64,000 nt of DNA from Bacteroidota bacterium. Its GTDB lineage: Bacteria; Bacteroidota; Bacteroidia; Chitinophagales; Saprospiraceae. The stretch is taken from the NCBI GenBank assembly GCA_024642665.1, contig JAHEAR010000003.1, positions 64,385 to 128,384 on the forward strand. Direction: 5' to 3'. The position numbers and the translations under genes are program-made. Shown here piece by piece: positions 51,595 to 63,200 of the stretch; the stretch's first letter is position 1, and the number at the start of each line of letters is the position of its first letter. Below the pieces are notes generated by a model. It had not been told where the DNA came from. It made no database searches and saw only the letters and a list, made by a program, of their open reading frames with translations.

Positions 51595-53094
51595 TTATTT
51601 ATATCTTCTCGAAGAACTTTTCTTTCCGCCACCGCCGAAATCATTACCGCCAATTTCACCACCGGGTGCTGATCCACCGATTTGATGCATAGCACAACGG
51701 AAACCGATCGTTCGATCTCCCATGGTTTGGTTTTTAAATCTTCTGGCAGCAGGTGATAACCAATACAAACGATCTGCCCATGAGCCACCTTTGATCACAC
51801 GTGAGCTGTCATTGATCAGTGTAGACTCGCCATAAGCGTAGTAAACAGCTTCGTCATCATCATCTCTGTAATCGAGCACATTTCCTTTTTGGTAATTTTC
51901 ACGCATGGCGGCAACTGAATCCTCCACCATCGTATAACGGATACGACCTAAGCTGTCTTTTTCGACTGGAGTTCCATTTTCATCCAATACTCTTTGCTTG
52001 AATATATTACCACGGAAAGGGTTTAAATCCTGATTTTCTACATCACGCAATGTTGAACTGGTCGTAGGACGATAAAGATCGCCTACCCATTCATTGACAT
52101 TTCCTGCCATATTGTATAATCCGAAATCGTTTGGAAAGAAAGCCTTCACAGGAGCTGGAAATGGGGCATTGTCATTTGGTTTTCCTGCAGTACCCATATA
52201 ATTTCCTCTGGCCTCTTTAAAGTTGGCCAACATTTTACCCTGATTCTTATCATGTATTTTATAACGGGCAGTAGCACCATCCCAAGGATAGATTCTACGA
52301 TCAGAGATTAACTCATCCTTTTTAGAAAGATTGTTGCCTTGAAGTGCAAGTGCTGCATATTCCCATTCAGCTTCAGTTGGAAGTCGATAAGCAGGCAGCA
52401 GGATACCATCTTCAAAACGAACAGGACGTTCACCACCTGTTTTCAGATCCGGAAGGTTCTTCTTTACACTTCCCTGATATTGTCCAACCAGGTAGGACTC
52501 TGTATTAAAGTTGTCCGCGTCTTTTTGATCTACATTCAGATTAAGTACGCCCTTCTCAACAAGGAGCATTTCATTTACGCGGTCTGTACGCCAAACGCAA
52601 AATTTGTTTGCTTGTTCCCAGGTAACGCCTACCACAGGGTAGTCTGCGTAACTTGGGTGTCTGAAGTAGGTTTCGACCATAGGCTCATTGAAGGCCAATT
52701 CCTCTCGCCAAACCAAAGTATCCGGAAGAATACTGAGCCACTCCTGTGGATAAGACTCTCCGAAGACTCTTTTAGTCCAATATTCAAATTCACGATAGTG
52801 TGAGTTAGAAACTTCAGTCTCATCCATCATAAAGGAAGATACTGTGATCCTGCGAGGTACATTATTCCAATCATAGGTAACATCCTGATCAGTCAGACCC
52901 ATTGTAAAGGTTCCTCCTTCAATCGGAACGAGGCCGGGGCCAACTTCCAAATCACCATGAGAGCCTTTTTCAAATCCTCCCCATTCCTGGTCATTATATT
53001 TCCAGCCGGTCACGGATGATCGCTCGGACTTCTTACAAGCCCCGAAACTCAATAATAACAGAGCTCCTGCACTAAATAAAAGAAATTTCTTCAT
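51595..53094 (-). CDS. gldJ: Gliding motility / T9SS lipoprotein GldJ (SUMF1-like fold)
   Basis: Lipobox LLLLSFGACKK; FGE-sulfatase-type YRLPTEAEWEYAA, NMAGNVNEWVGD, KGGSWADRLYWLSPAARRF; beside porP/porU/porV. Start trimmed from ORF-track start 53244. Confidence 0.9.
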   Translation of the reverse strand: MKKFLLFSAGALLLLSFGACKKSERSSVTGWKYNDQEWGGFEKGSHGDLEVGPGLVPIEGGTFTMGLTDQDVTYDWNNVPRRITVSSFMMDETEVSNSHYREFEYWTKRVFGESYPQEWLSILPDTLVWREELAFNEPMVETYFRHPSYADYPVVGVTWEQANKFCVWRTDRVNEMLLVEKGVLNLNVDQKDADNFNTESYLVGQYQGSVKKNLPDLKTGGERPVRFEDGILLPAYRLPTEAEWEYAALALQGNNLSKKDELISDRRIYPWDGATARYKIHDKNQGKMLANFKEARGNYMGTAGKPNDNAPFPAPVKAFFPNDFGLYNMAGNVNEWVGDLYRPTTSSTLRDVENQDLNPFRGNIFKQRVLDENGTPVEKDSLGRIRYTMVEDSVAAMRENYQKGNVLDYRDDDDEAVYYAYGESTLINDSSRVIKGGSWADRLYWLSPAARRFKNQTMGDRTIGFRCAMHQIGGSAPGGEIGGNDFGGGGKKSSSRRYK

Positions 53095-53222
53095 TCTAAT
53101 CTGAACATGTTTGTTAAACGAGGGACAAATATACATTTCTGAAACGGAACCAGAGGGTAAATATTGTTTTGTTTTTTCTGCTAAGTACACAACAAAAAGT
53201 ATGCCCTTACCCCCGGACCATA

Positions 53223-54290
53223 TTATCTGAAGAGTCTGAGGCAATCACTGTATTTGGAATCACTATGATTATCCTCCAATGTAAAAACCAAACCAAGCTC
53301 GTGAGTGCCTCCGCTGACCGGAAATCCAGAGATGGTCATATCATAACTATATCCTATCTTTAGTTGTTTGGTTCTTAACCCAATAGAAGCAATAATGGCT
53401 TCCGATTGGCCTGACGATATGCGGTAATATCCGCCAAAACTGACCATGCCGGCATCAAAGGTCAAGCCTCCATTTATTTGTTGGAAAGGTCCTTGAATGA
53501 CATAAATAATGGATGGAGACAACGCCATGCCGGAATTCCTTTTCGAAGAGGCAGAATTCAAAGGAAATGAGGCTCCTGCGTGGGCAGTCCAGCGCATAGG
53601 GATTCCGCCACTAAGATTTGAATTGATATCCAGATATTCAGGATTAGGCGTATTCAGGTGTCTTACGGATATGCCTGTGTATAAAACCTTGTTATTCAGT
53701 ACAAAACCAAATCCCAGGTCCGGATAGATTATCGAGTTTTTCTCAGGGGCGAATTCTTCGGTTGGGAAAGGCGTTCCACCCGGGCTGGTGGCCCCCAGGT
53801 AATCGTCAATCTGGTCACCGAATCGCAATCTGTCCCAATTCAGGGTGGATTGTACGATTCCTGCTTCAATTCCCATCCGCATATATAGATCTTTGCGTAT
53901 TCTGAGGCGATAAGAGTATATGCCGGCAGCTTTTATGGTTTTAAGAAGTCCGTCTCCGGCATCATCAGAAAGCAGCCAAAACCCTATCCCACTTTTCAAA
54001 CGGTCAAAAAACTGATCATAGGACAGCGCATAAGTTCGGTAAGCATTATTAAACCCGGGAAATTGGTTCCTGTAATTGGCAGCGAATCTGGGACCATCGG
54101 TCAGACCGGTCAACCCTGGGTTTAATTGTAGTGGAGAGAGGTAAAATTGTGAAAAAATAGGATCCTGCGCTTGAATACCAATCAGAGAAAACCACATTAT
54201 ACCTGATATCAGCCATTTCAGGTTTTGACTGCGCTGAAAAGTAATCAAATGCAGTAACTTTATAGGGTGGTGATGCTTGTTAGGTTCCAT
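53223..54290 (-). CDS. PorP/SprF family type IX secretion system membrane protein
   Basis: QDPIFSQFYLSPLQLNPGLTGLTDGPRFAANYRNQFPGFNNAYRTYALSYDQFF. Likely start at the MEPNKHHH Met. Confidence 0.95.
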   Translation of the reverse strand: MEPNKHHHPIKLLHLITFQRSQNLKWLISGIMWFSLIGIQAQDPIFSQFYLSPLQLNPGLTGLTDGPRFAANYRNQFPGFNNAYRTYALSYDQFFDRLKSGIGFWLLSDDAGDGLLKTIKAAGIYSYRLRIRKDLYMRMGIEAGIVQSTLNWDRLRFGDQIDDYLGATSPGGTPFPTEEFAPEKNSIIYPDLGFGFVLNNKVLYTGISVRHLNTPNPEYLDINSNLSGGIPMRWTAHAGASFPLNSASSKRNSGMALSPSIIYVIQGPFQQINGGLTFDAGMVSFGGYYRISSGQSEAIIASIGLRTKQLKIGYSYDMTISGFPVSGGTHELGLVFTLEDNHSDSKYSDCLRLFR

Positions 54291-54419
54291 CTGCGGGTTA
54301 CAATAATACTTCTTTTGGAGAATGAAACGAATAAAGACTAGTAAAACGTCAACCGAGACGCAAAAAGTTGGCAATTTTGACAACCATAAGCATATTTAAT
54401 TATTTGATATTAACAATAG

Positions 54420-54431
54420 ATAGATATCTAT
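54420..54431. promoter_or_regulatory. 12-bp palindrome in the divergent porP/porU intergenic region
   Basis: ATAGATATCTAT perfect palindrome. Confidence 0.35.
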
Positions 54432-54478
54432 GCCGTTTAATTATTGATTTTTTGAAACCTACTTCTGGTCAGCAAGTT

Positions 54479-57400
54479 ATGTTAAGACGATTACCCCTTC
54501 TCTTTTCCTTTGGTATACTATGTATAGGGTCACTTATTGGGCAAATCAATATCACCCATGATTTTGAACTCGAATGGGCCATTGACGGACAGCTGACATT
54601 TGATCATGCAGACCTTTATTCAGTCAACCCAAATCTTCCGGTGTACACCTATATGTTACCACTGGACGATGCAGGTAGTTTTTCTATAGAGATAAATGCA
54701 TTAAAAACAGAAAGAATAACAGCCCATTTTGAAGCTTTATCAGATGTTAATTCTACGGAATGTCTGTATGGAGCAAACGTCCATAAAGAACATGGGTTTT
54801 GGATTGCAGAGATTTGGGTTCTGCCAATTGTAGAAAAATCGCAAGGCATCTATGAGCGGGTATTAAAAGGATCGATTTTAATTAAAACTAAACCGGTTGG
54901 CAATGGAAGCGTTGCCCGGTCGGGGCCGGAGTTTAAAGATGAATCCGTTTTGTCGCAAGGTATAATTCACAGAGTTTCGGTCCCTAAATCCGGTGTCTAT
55001 AAAATTGATTATAACTTTATCAATGACCAATTAAAACTTAATCCGGCCCAACTATCACCGGACAATATTGCCATTTTTGGGAATGGGGCAGGACGTCTTC
55101 CCCAGTGGAATGCGATTCCCAGAATCGATGATCTTCAGCAATCAGCCTCTTTTGGGCACGGCCTCGAAGATGGCAAATTCGATCAAGGGGATTATTTGTT
55201 ATGGTATGCCGAAGGCCCCCATCAATGGACCTATGATCCCACTAGCCGGCAGTATGATATGGAGTTGAATAATTACGATGAAGTCAATCATTATTATATC
55301 ATTATCAATGGCCCCCCAAGAGATAAAATAACTGCTCAGGAAAATGAAACCGATGGCGATTATACGTCTGCCACCTCTCTGGTATATCAGCGACTTGAAG
55401 AGGAAAAAGTAAATCTACTCGGTCGATTTCGACCACCAGGATCAGGACAGGCCTGGTATGGAGATGAAATGTCTGTAGTCAACCAGTTGGATTATACAAA
55501 TCGATTTGATGTTAGGGATTTGGATCCAACAGATTCTGTTTATTACGAAGTCCGCTTTGCCGCAAGATCATCCTCCCTTTCTCGTTTTTATATTCAGTTT
55601 GATAGCTATGAAGCCGGACGCAATGTTGGTGGAGTAGTATTAGGAAATTATGAATCATCTTATGCTAACAAAGGTGTAATTGATGGGTCATTTGTTCCGG
55701 GGAGTTCGATTCAAAAAATATCAGTCCGATATCCCAATGCCAGTGGTGTTGACGCGAGAGCCTGGTTAGATCATATTCAGCTTAATTTTTGGAAAAATAA
55801 TCTTTACCGACAAGGCAATGTTTTAGACATTTGTGATACCCGAGCTTCAGTTGGAAAGACTCCCATCTATACCATTGATGGTGTATCTGCAGGATGTCAG
55901 ATATGGGATGTGACGAATCCTTTGGTTCCCAAAAATCAACAATATACTCAGGGATCAAAAGCAACCTTTATTCGTTCTGCTTCAGGAGACCTGCCAAACC
56001 ATTTTATTTGTTTTAATGCTGGCACTGATCTTAGGGTACCTGTATATGAAGGAAAAGTTTCTAATCAGAATTTGCATGGAATTCAAGGAGCAGATTTGGT
56101 CATCGTTTATTATGATGCCTTTGAAGCTGCGGCGATGAAGCTTGCAGGTCATCGCAGGGAGCATAATCAACTAGAAGTTGAGGCCATTCCTGTGAGTCAA
56201 ATCTTTGAAGAATTTGCGGGCGGTTCGAAGGATCCTTCTGCCATTCGAGATTTTGTCCGCATGATCTATAAAAGGGATTCGGATTTCAAATACTTATGTT
56301 TTATCGGAGATGCTACCTATGATTATTTAAATCATTTCACCGAGCTGCCGTATCAGAATTTTGTTCCGGCATTTGAGACCACTGAATCCCTTGATCCAAT
56401 ACGATCTTTTCCTTCCGATGATTATTATGCTTTGCTGGATGATGATGAAGGTAATACACTGATTGGAGCGATTGATATCGCAGTAGGTCGCTTGCCTGTA
56501 AGTACCGCAGAGGAGGCCTTGAAAATTGTAGAGAAAATAATCTATTATGATGTCGAACCTACTACACTAAAAGACTGGCGATCCCGAATCGTTTTGGTAG
56601 CCGATGATGAGGATGGAAATACCCATCTTAATCAGGCGGATGGCTTGTCTATTCTGAAAGAAAACGATGATCCCCAATTGAATATTCAAAAGATTTATCT
56701 GGACGCTTTTCCGCAGGAGTCCACACCGGGAGGAGATAGATATCCTGCTGTGAATGACAATATTGATCTCAACATGAATAAAGGTGCACTGACCATCACC
56801 TACATGGGGCATGGTGGGCCGAATGGTTGGTCTCAGGAGCGTGTACTTGGCATCAATCAGGCCCAATCCTACAGGAACCTGAATAATATGCCGCTTTTTA
56901 TCACAGCGACATGTTCGTTTGCCAGCTACGATGAACCCGGATTTACCAGTGCCGGGGAACATTTATTACTCAATCCGTTAGGCGGGGCGATAGCACTTAT
57001 GACGACCGTTAGAGCTGTCTATTCTGGGTCGAATGAGCGACTCACCCGCGCGGTGATGAATCGTTTATATGAGCCGGATGCTGATGGCACGTATCCAAGT
57101 ATTGCTGAAGTGCTCAGGCGGGCAAAAAATGCAAACGGTATCGATACATTAGATCACAATGCCAGGAAATTTACGCTTTTAGGTGATCCATCGCAGAAAC
57201 TAGCTATACCGGAATATGAGATCATTGTGACTGAGATTAATGGGCAGTCCGTATTGACTGGAATTCCCGATACCTTGAGTGCCCTTGAGAAAGCAAGTGT
57301 ATCAGGACAGGTCATCGATCAAAATGGCAATATCCTGACCAATTTTAATGGGCCTGTATTTTTGACCCTTTTTGATAAAAAGCAAGTCAGAAAGACACTG

Positions 57401-58312
57401 GCCAATGATAGCGGAAGCTCTGTGAGGCCTTTTGACACCCAGAACCAACAGCTTTTCAAAGGAACAGCCTCCGTTGTTGCCGGCGAGTGGACAATTGAAT
57501 TTGTGCTTCCCAAGGATATTGATTTTTCTTTTGGCCATGGTAAAATGAGTCTGTATGCTCAAAATGGGATCACGGATGCTACCGGATACTTTACTGATTT
57601 TTTCATTGGGGGTGTTTCTAAAGAAGGGCTGGAGGATGATATGCCACCGGAGGTAAGGCTTTTCATGAATGATGAGCATTTTGTTTATGGCGGCATCACG
57701 GATGCCAACCCGGCGATTTTTATCCAATTGAGCGATGACAATGGGATCAATGCTTCCGGCAACAGTATCGGGCATGATATAGAAGCTATTCTAGATGGGG
57801 ATGAGAAAAACAGTCTGATACTCAATGATTTTTATCAGGCGGATCTGGATGACTATACCCGTGGGCAGGTGCTCTATCCATTAGCAGGTTTAACACCCGG
57901 AAGACATACCCTGAAGGTTACAGCCTGGGATTTAGCCAATAACCCGGGAGAAGCTTACCTTGAATTTGTGGTGCTTGATACGGAAGGTCCGATGATTGAG
58001 AAACTGATGAATTTCCCGAATCCATTCAATTCGGCGACTAAATTTCAATTTGAACACAACCGTCCGGGAGCGCAAATGGACATAGAACTTGACATTTTTG
58101 ACCTTTCAGGACGATTTGTTAAAAATATAACTGTGGAAGACTACGTTTCAAGTGGATATCGGGTAGCTGATCTAGAATGGGATGGATTCAATGAAGGCGG
58201 CTCTCAAATAGCCCCCGGGATGTATGTATATAGACTAAAAGTAACTTTTACCCGAAATGGAGTCAGTGAGGTTGTTCAAAGTAATGCCAAAAAACTTGTC
58301 TTCATTCTTTGA
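54479..58312 (+). CDS. porU: Type IX secretion system sortase PorU
   Basis: Gingipain-like peptidase motifs ITYMGHGGPNGWSQERVL and FITATCSFASYDEPG; C-terminal sorting-like domain NFPNPFNSATKFQFEH. Start trimmed from ORF-track start 54368. Confidence 0.95.
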   Translation: MLRRLPLLFSFGILCIGSLIGQINITHDFELEWAIDGQLTFDHADLYSVNPNLPVYTYMLPLDDAGSFSIEINALKTERITAHFEALSDVNSTECLYGANVHKEHGFWIAEIWVLPIVEKSQGIYERVLKGSILIKTKPVGNGSVARSGPEFKDESVLSQGIIHRVSVPKSGVYKIDYNFINDQLKLNPAQLSPDNIAIFGNGAGRLPQWNAIPRIDDLQQSASFGHGLEDGKFDQGDYLLWYAEGPHQWTYDPTSRQYDMELNNYDEVNHYYIIINGPPRDKITAQENETDGDYTSATSLVYQRLEEEKVNLLGRFRPPGSGQAWYGDEMSVVNQLDYTNRFDVRDLDPTDSVYYEVRFAARSSSLSRFYIQFDSYEAGRNVGGVVLGNYESSYANKGVIDGSFVPGSSIQKISVRYPNASGVDARAWLDHIQLNFWKNNLYRQGNVLDICDTRASVGKTPIYTIDGVSAGCQIWDVTNPLVPKNQQYTQGSKATFIRSASGDLPNHFICFNAGTDLRVPVYEGKVSNQNLHGIQGADLVIVYYDAFEAAAMKLAGHRREHNQLEVEAIPVSQIFEEFAGGSKDPSAIRDFVRMIYKRDSDFKYLCFIGDATYDYLNHFTELPYQNFVPAFETTESLDPIRSFPSDDYYALLDDDEGNTLIGAIDIAVGRLPVSTAEEALKIVEKIIYYDVEPTTLKDWRSRIVLVADDEDGNTHLNQADGLSILKENDDPQLNIQKIYLDAFPQESTPGGDRYPAVNDNIDLNMNKGALTITYMGHGGPNGWSQERVLGINQAQSYRNLNNMPLFITATCSFASYDEPGFTSAGEHLLLNPLGGAIALMTTVRAVYSGSNERLTRAVMNRLYEPDADGTYPSIAEVLRRAKNANGIDTLDHNARKFTLLGDPSQKLAIPEYEIIVTEINGQSVLTGIPDTLSALEKASVSGQVIDQNGNILTNFNGPVFLTLFDKKQVRKTLANDSGSSVRPFDTQNQQLFKGTASVVAGEWTIEFVLPKDIDFSFGHGKMSLYAQNGITDATGYFTDFFIGGVSKEGLEDDMPPEVRLFMNDEHFVYGGITDANPAIFIQLSDDNGINASGNSIGHDIEAILDGDEKNSLILNDFYQADLDDYTRGQVLYPLAGLTPGRHTLKVTAWDLANNPGEAYLEFVVLDTEGPMIEKLMNFPNPFNSATKFQFEHNRPGAQMDIELDIFDLSGRFVKNITVEDYVSSGYRVADLEWDGFNEGGSQIAPGMYVYRLKVTFTRNGVSEVVQSNAKKLVFIL

Positions 58313-58324
58313 CCTCAATTAAAT

Positions 58325-58332
58325 TATCTTTG
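58325..58332 (+). promoter_or_regulatory. Candidate -7 box of porV promoter
   Basis: TATCTTTG, 30 nt upstream of the porV ATG. Confidence 0.5.
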
Positions 58333-58361
58333 CACTCAATTTTAAAATAATCCAGATTTAC

Positions 58362-59552
58362 ATGAAATACGTTTCACTCTTAATCGTCATGTTGACTGTG
58401 GTAAATGTTGCCAATAGTCAATATTGTGATCCTTCAAAGCAAAATTGCCCAAATGCCATTATTTCGGCCGTTCCATTCCTGAGGATCGTGCCGGATGCAC
58501 GTTCAGCAGCCATGGGGGACGGAGGTATTGGGATCTCTGCTGATGCCAATTCCATGCACCTGAATGCCTCAAAACTAGCCTTTATCGACTCCGATTATGG
58601 CCTTTCAGCGAGTTATTCTCCATGGCTGAGATCGTTAGGTCTCCAGGATGTTTATCTGGCATATCTCTCGGGATATAAGAAATTGGGTGAAAATCAGACC
58701 CTTGGTGCTTCCTTAAGGTACTTCTCACTGGGGGAACTTCAGTTTACAGATATCAATGGGAATTCTTTAGGTCAGGGAAGTCCTAATGAATTTGAAGTGG
58801 CCATTGCTTATGCGCGTAAGCTTTCCACCAAGTTTAGTGCGGCCTTGACCGGAAAATTCATTTATTCTAATCTGGCAGGTGGGCAGCAAATAGACAATAT
58901 TGATATTGTGCCTGCAACTTCAGGGGCTGTTGATATCTCGTTTACGTATCAAACACCACTTGATATCGGTGCAGGATCTATGTTGCGAATTGGTAGTGCC
59001 ATTACCAATATTGGTTCTAAAGTATCTTATACGAAGTCTGAGTTTAAGGATTTTATTCCCGGCAATTTAGGCCTTGGTGCAGCGCTGGAGATGAATCTGG
59101 ATGATTACAATCAGCTTACTTTCTTATTGGATTTTAATAAACTGTTGGTCCCAACCCCTATTAGTCCTGATGATACTGTGAATTACGATGCAAATAATAA
59201 TGGATATCCGGATTTCAGAGAGAAGCCATTATTCGAAGGCATCTTTGGATCCTTTACGGATGCTCCTGGTGGATTTTCTGAAGAGATCAGTGAGATTTCT
59301 TTTTCAGTTGGGGCGGAGTATTGGTACAATCAACAGTTTGCTTTCAGGGCCGGGTACTTTTATGAGAGTCCGAACAAAGGAAATCGTCAGTTCCTGACCG
59401 CAGGGCTTGGTTTGCGATATAATGTATTTGGTTTGAATATTTCTTATCTGGTCCCTACCTCCAATCAGCGCAGTCCGTTGGACAATACGCTTCGATTTAC
59501 CCTGATGTTCCATTTTGATGATAAGAAGGAACCAAAGCCAATTACTAACTAG
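58362..59552 (+). CDS. porV: Type IX secretion system outer membrane channel protein PorV (LptO)
   Basis: FLRIVPDARSAAMGDGGIGISADANSMHLNASKLAF; adjacent to porU. Confidence 0.96.
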   Translation: MKYVSLLIVMLTVVNVANSQYCDPSKQNCPNAIISAVPFLRIVPDARSAAMGDGGIGISADANSMHLNASKLAFIDSDYGLSASYSPWLRSLGLQDVYLAYLSGYKKLGENQTLGASLRYFSLGELQFTDINGNSLGQGSPNEFEVAIAYARKLSTKFSAALTGKFIYSNLAGGQQIDNIDIVPATSGAVDISFTYQTPLDIGAGSMLRIGSAITNIGSKVSYTKSEFKDFIPGNLGLGAALEMNLDDYNQLTFLLDFNKLLVPTPISPDDTVNYDANNNGYPDFREKPLFEGIFGSFTDAPGGFSEEISEISFSVGAEYWYNQQFAFRAGYFYESPNKGNRQFLTAGLGLRYNVFGLNISYLVPTSNQRSPLDNTLRFTLMFHFDDKKEPKPITN

Positions 59553-59596
59553 CATTTGGGTTAGTCTAAGGACTAACGACAATTTGAAAAAAGATA

Positions 59597-59633
59597 AAAA
59601 AGCCGAAAGGGAATATTTCCTTTTCGGCTTTTT
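59597..59633. terminator. Bidirectional Rho-independent terminator between porV and rnpB
   Basis: AAAAAGCCGAAAGGGA...TCCTTTTCGGCTTTTT near-perfect stem with A-tract and T-tract. Confidence 0.88.
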
Positions 59634-59657
59634 CATTTTACGTCCAAAATCAAAAAA

Positions 59658-60070
59658 TGCATCTGCGATAAATAAGCCGGATTCTGTTATCTCCGGTTAC
59701 CCGAAGACGTCCATCATTTATCTGGGCCGGACATTACTGTCGCGGCTCTAGCTGCCTACCCCCTTCAACTATTGCTATTCCGGCGAGCCGCCGGATATCC
59801 GCTACCATCGAAATGGTTTTGGAAATTGAAGTGTACATGACATTACAGCCCACAAGGTTTATCCCATCATACAGTCACCTGTATCATCCGTGCGCTCTTA
59901 CCGCACATTTTCACCCTTACCCTAAAAGGCTTGTCCTTTAGGGCGGTTTCATTTCTGTGACACTATCTGTCTCTGCTGATGCAGAGCCCATCGGTTAGAT
60001 GGTGTGGTGCCCTACGCTGTCCGGACTTTCCTCTCCCTCTGCAGGGAGCGATAGACTCATCACAGATGCA
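59658..60070 (-). ncRNA. rnpB: RNase P RNA (bacterial class A)
   Basis: Minus strand has GAGGAAAGTCCGGAC near the 5' end, GGGTAAGGGTGAAAA, and ACAGAATCCGGCTTAT near the 3' end; P1 helix TGCATCTGTGAT/ATCGCAGATGCA (12 bp, one GU) defines both ends. Confidence 0.96.
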
Positions 60071-60209
60071 GTCCAATAACGATTGAAAGGGGGAGTAAGT
60101 TCTGTATTGGAAGAAATTAGTTGCGATGGAGTTTTATTTGTGCGAGATATTAAATATAAACATATGATAATTAGATAATTATTTATTAAGTATTATCTTT
60201 ATGTGATAT

Positions 60210-63200
60210 ATGCGAATGGACTTCAGTGCATCTAAGTATCTCTTGCTCCTAGGAGGATGCGTGTTCGCATTTCTACTCCTATTGGGCTTTGATCAGTTGA
60301 CCTATGACAAAGCACATTTTGCCCAGCAGATAGAAAGCAATATTCAGACGCTTGAGGTTGAAGCATTTGATCAGCTTAGGCAAGGGGATTGGGTCAGCCA
60401 GATACGGTCCGCCCAGAAAACAGAGCGTCTTTTTTCCAACGAATTGATTGACCAGATCGAGAAACTTGGTCAACAGCCTTTTACCATTTACCTATATCAC
60501 AAGGACAGCCTGATCTTCTGGTCTAAGCCGGGTCCTATTGTTGATCCATTCCATTCCGAATTTGCACAGATACCTTGTGTCAAAAGAGACCATCGACAGG
60601 ATTATTATGTCAAAATGATAGAGATAGCCGATGGCCAGGATCTGCTAAAAGCGTATTTGAAAATTCCTATAATTCCTGATCAGGGTCAAATGTATAGCAT
60701 AGGGGTTGCGCCTTATCGATTTGGATATCCAACGCCGGACAATTCCACTTTGATAAGAAGTATAGACGGAACACCCATTGCACATGTTCAATTGCTGACC
60801 AGAGAATTCTCTTTCGTCCTGCAGGCTATTATTCTGTTTCTTGGCATCGTAGCCATGTGGGCTTCATGTATGAGCTGGCTTTTATGGGTCGACTCAAAAT
60901 CGGAGAATAAGGTCTCTGCCGTCAATAAAATTCTCCTGCAAATATTCGGTGTTTTAGGCATCCGTATGGCATCAATCGCGATACCGTATCATGATTTTTT
61001 TGATCAGCTTTCCCTGCTCAGCCCAATCATTCAGAATATCGAATTTCCGTATTCAACCGCTGACTTGTTATTGGATAGTTCAATTTTTCTATGGTTGTGT
61101 ACCCTGGTGAGCAAAATATATAGTCGCGATCCGGCGGAGGACAAACAAACTGTTTCATCATCGCCTGTAAAGCAACTTTGGATCGACCGATTGATGACGA
61201 CCAGTCACTATCTGGTGGTCGTCATGATGTGTGGGCTGACTGCCTGGATATTGAGACAAGTGGTTGGACAGAGTAACTTCAGACTGGATCTGGGTGAGAT
61301 ATCATTATTTGACATCCATCACTTTTTATCCATTCTGGCTTGTGGCCTGATCGTCATGGGCGTTTTTACATTTTCATTTCAGATCGTAACCCGAGCCATC
61401 TTTTACACCACCAATTTCTATGAGCGCATGATCGCTTTGCTGATCGCCGGTGTAGTCAGCTTGCCATTGGTCCATCTGATCAATATTGATATTCCTTTCG
61501 TTGGGTTTTATTTAGGCGTTTTTATTCTGATGACTTTGTTGGATTTGTATATCGAACAAGGTAATAAATCAGTGATCTGGGTGATGAGTTGGCTAGTGGC
61601 CATTTCATCGATGACAGCATTTGTGCTGTATAAGTATCAGAAAGATTTTGAGATTGTCTCTCGGCAGGAAATCATTGAAAGTGCTGCATTCGATTTTACA
61701 AAGAGCGTCAGAGCAGAAGATCAAATCAATGAATGGTTGCCGCGGCTGCCCAGAAAATACAGTCTTGGGGTTTACCGTGAGGGCCAGCTTATTTATGCCC
61801 TTCATCATGATTATGAGTTTGTTCTACCTCAATTTGAAGGATTGCACAATGGAATGGAGGTAGGAGAGTATTATCAATTTGCCTCTGCCAATGATCGCAC
61901 CGATATCGCGATGCGAAATGATAAGGATGTTGTGATCATGATCGGCAAAGAAGTAGATGGGATCAGTCAGGTTATCTCACTTTTCTCTTTGATTTTTACA
62001 GTATTTAGTTTCTTGCTGTTCATTGTGGCGGGACTTAATGCACTCTTTGGTTTTTTACCAAAGAATATGGACCTCACGATTTCGCCCCGCCCTTCCTTGC
62101 GAAACAAAATTCAATTAGCGGTGGTGATTATTATTATCCTGACGTTTATCATTGTCGGATTACTTACGGTCTATTATATCCGATCCAATAGCAGTGAAGA
62201 TGAGATCAGAAGGTATGATGAAAGCCTCAGGAATATTGCCGGATCGATCCGTCAATCACAGTCACCTGATGATAAATCATGGCGTGAGGATATGCGAAAA
62301 GCTTCTCGTATAGCAGTGGCAAATAGTGCCTCCAATAAAATTTATGATGCGGAGGGAAATATGATTCAGCAACAGGAATCTCAAGTTACAAGGGCTAACC
62401 TGCTTTCCGTTAAAATGGCATTCCTGCCCAAATTAATTCTGGATGTAGGATCACGGGATTATTATTTATCTGGTTCACACCTTCGCGGACGAAATTCAGG
62501 GCGTAAAAATGATGTCGGATTTGTGACCATACAGGCAGGAGAGTCTAAAGCCGGGTACATAGAATTGACGGAACTATTTCCTTCCGATGGCGGTGGAGGC
62601 GACCCGGGATCAGCATTTTTTATGATGCTGCTCAACGCCTACGTTTTTATATTTCTCATCGCGATTGGGATTGCTGTGTTTATGAGTAAGTCAATCATTG
62701 GCCCGGTCGCTCAGTTGAGTGAAAAACTAAAACGAATTCGATTAGGAAAGAAGAATGAGACCATTCAATGGAACCTTGATGATGAAGTCGGTGAACTGAT
62801 TCGGGATTATAACTCGATGGTGACGAAACTCGACGAGAGTGCATTATTGTTGGCGCAAACAGAAAGAGACACCGCATGGCGTGAGATGGCCAAGCAAGTA
62901 GCCCACGAGATCAAGAATCCACTGACGCCTATGAAGTTAAGTATTCAGTATTTGCAAAACTCAGCTTCTCGTGAGGATGGTGATATTGATCTTCCAAAAA
63001 TGATTAAAAGAGTCAGTACGACCCTTATCGAACAAATTGATAATCTCACGAATATAGCGACTGAGTTTTCTAGTTATGCCAAAATGCCGCAGGCCTCCAA
63101 CGAAGTATTTGTCATCAATGATGTGCTTGCTTCCGTGCATGATTTGTTCAGGAAGCGTGAGGATATGGACATACAATTGCAGGTGCCAATTAATGACCTG

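Noticed and set aside
59304-59636. 110-aa antisense ORF at the porV 3' end
   Set aside because: Reads through the terminator hairpin opposite porV; no family features.
59515-59751. 78-aa ORF over the porV end and rnpB
   Set aside because: Overlaps the terminator and RNase P RNA; not protein coding.
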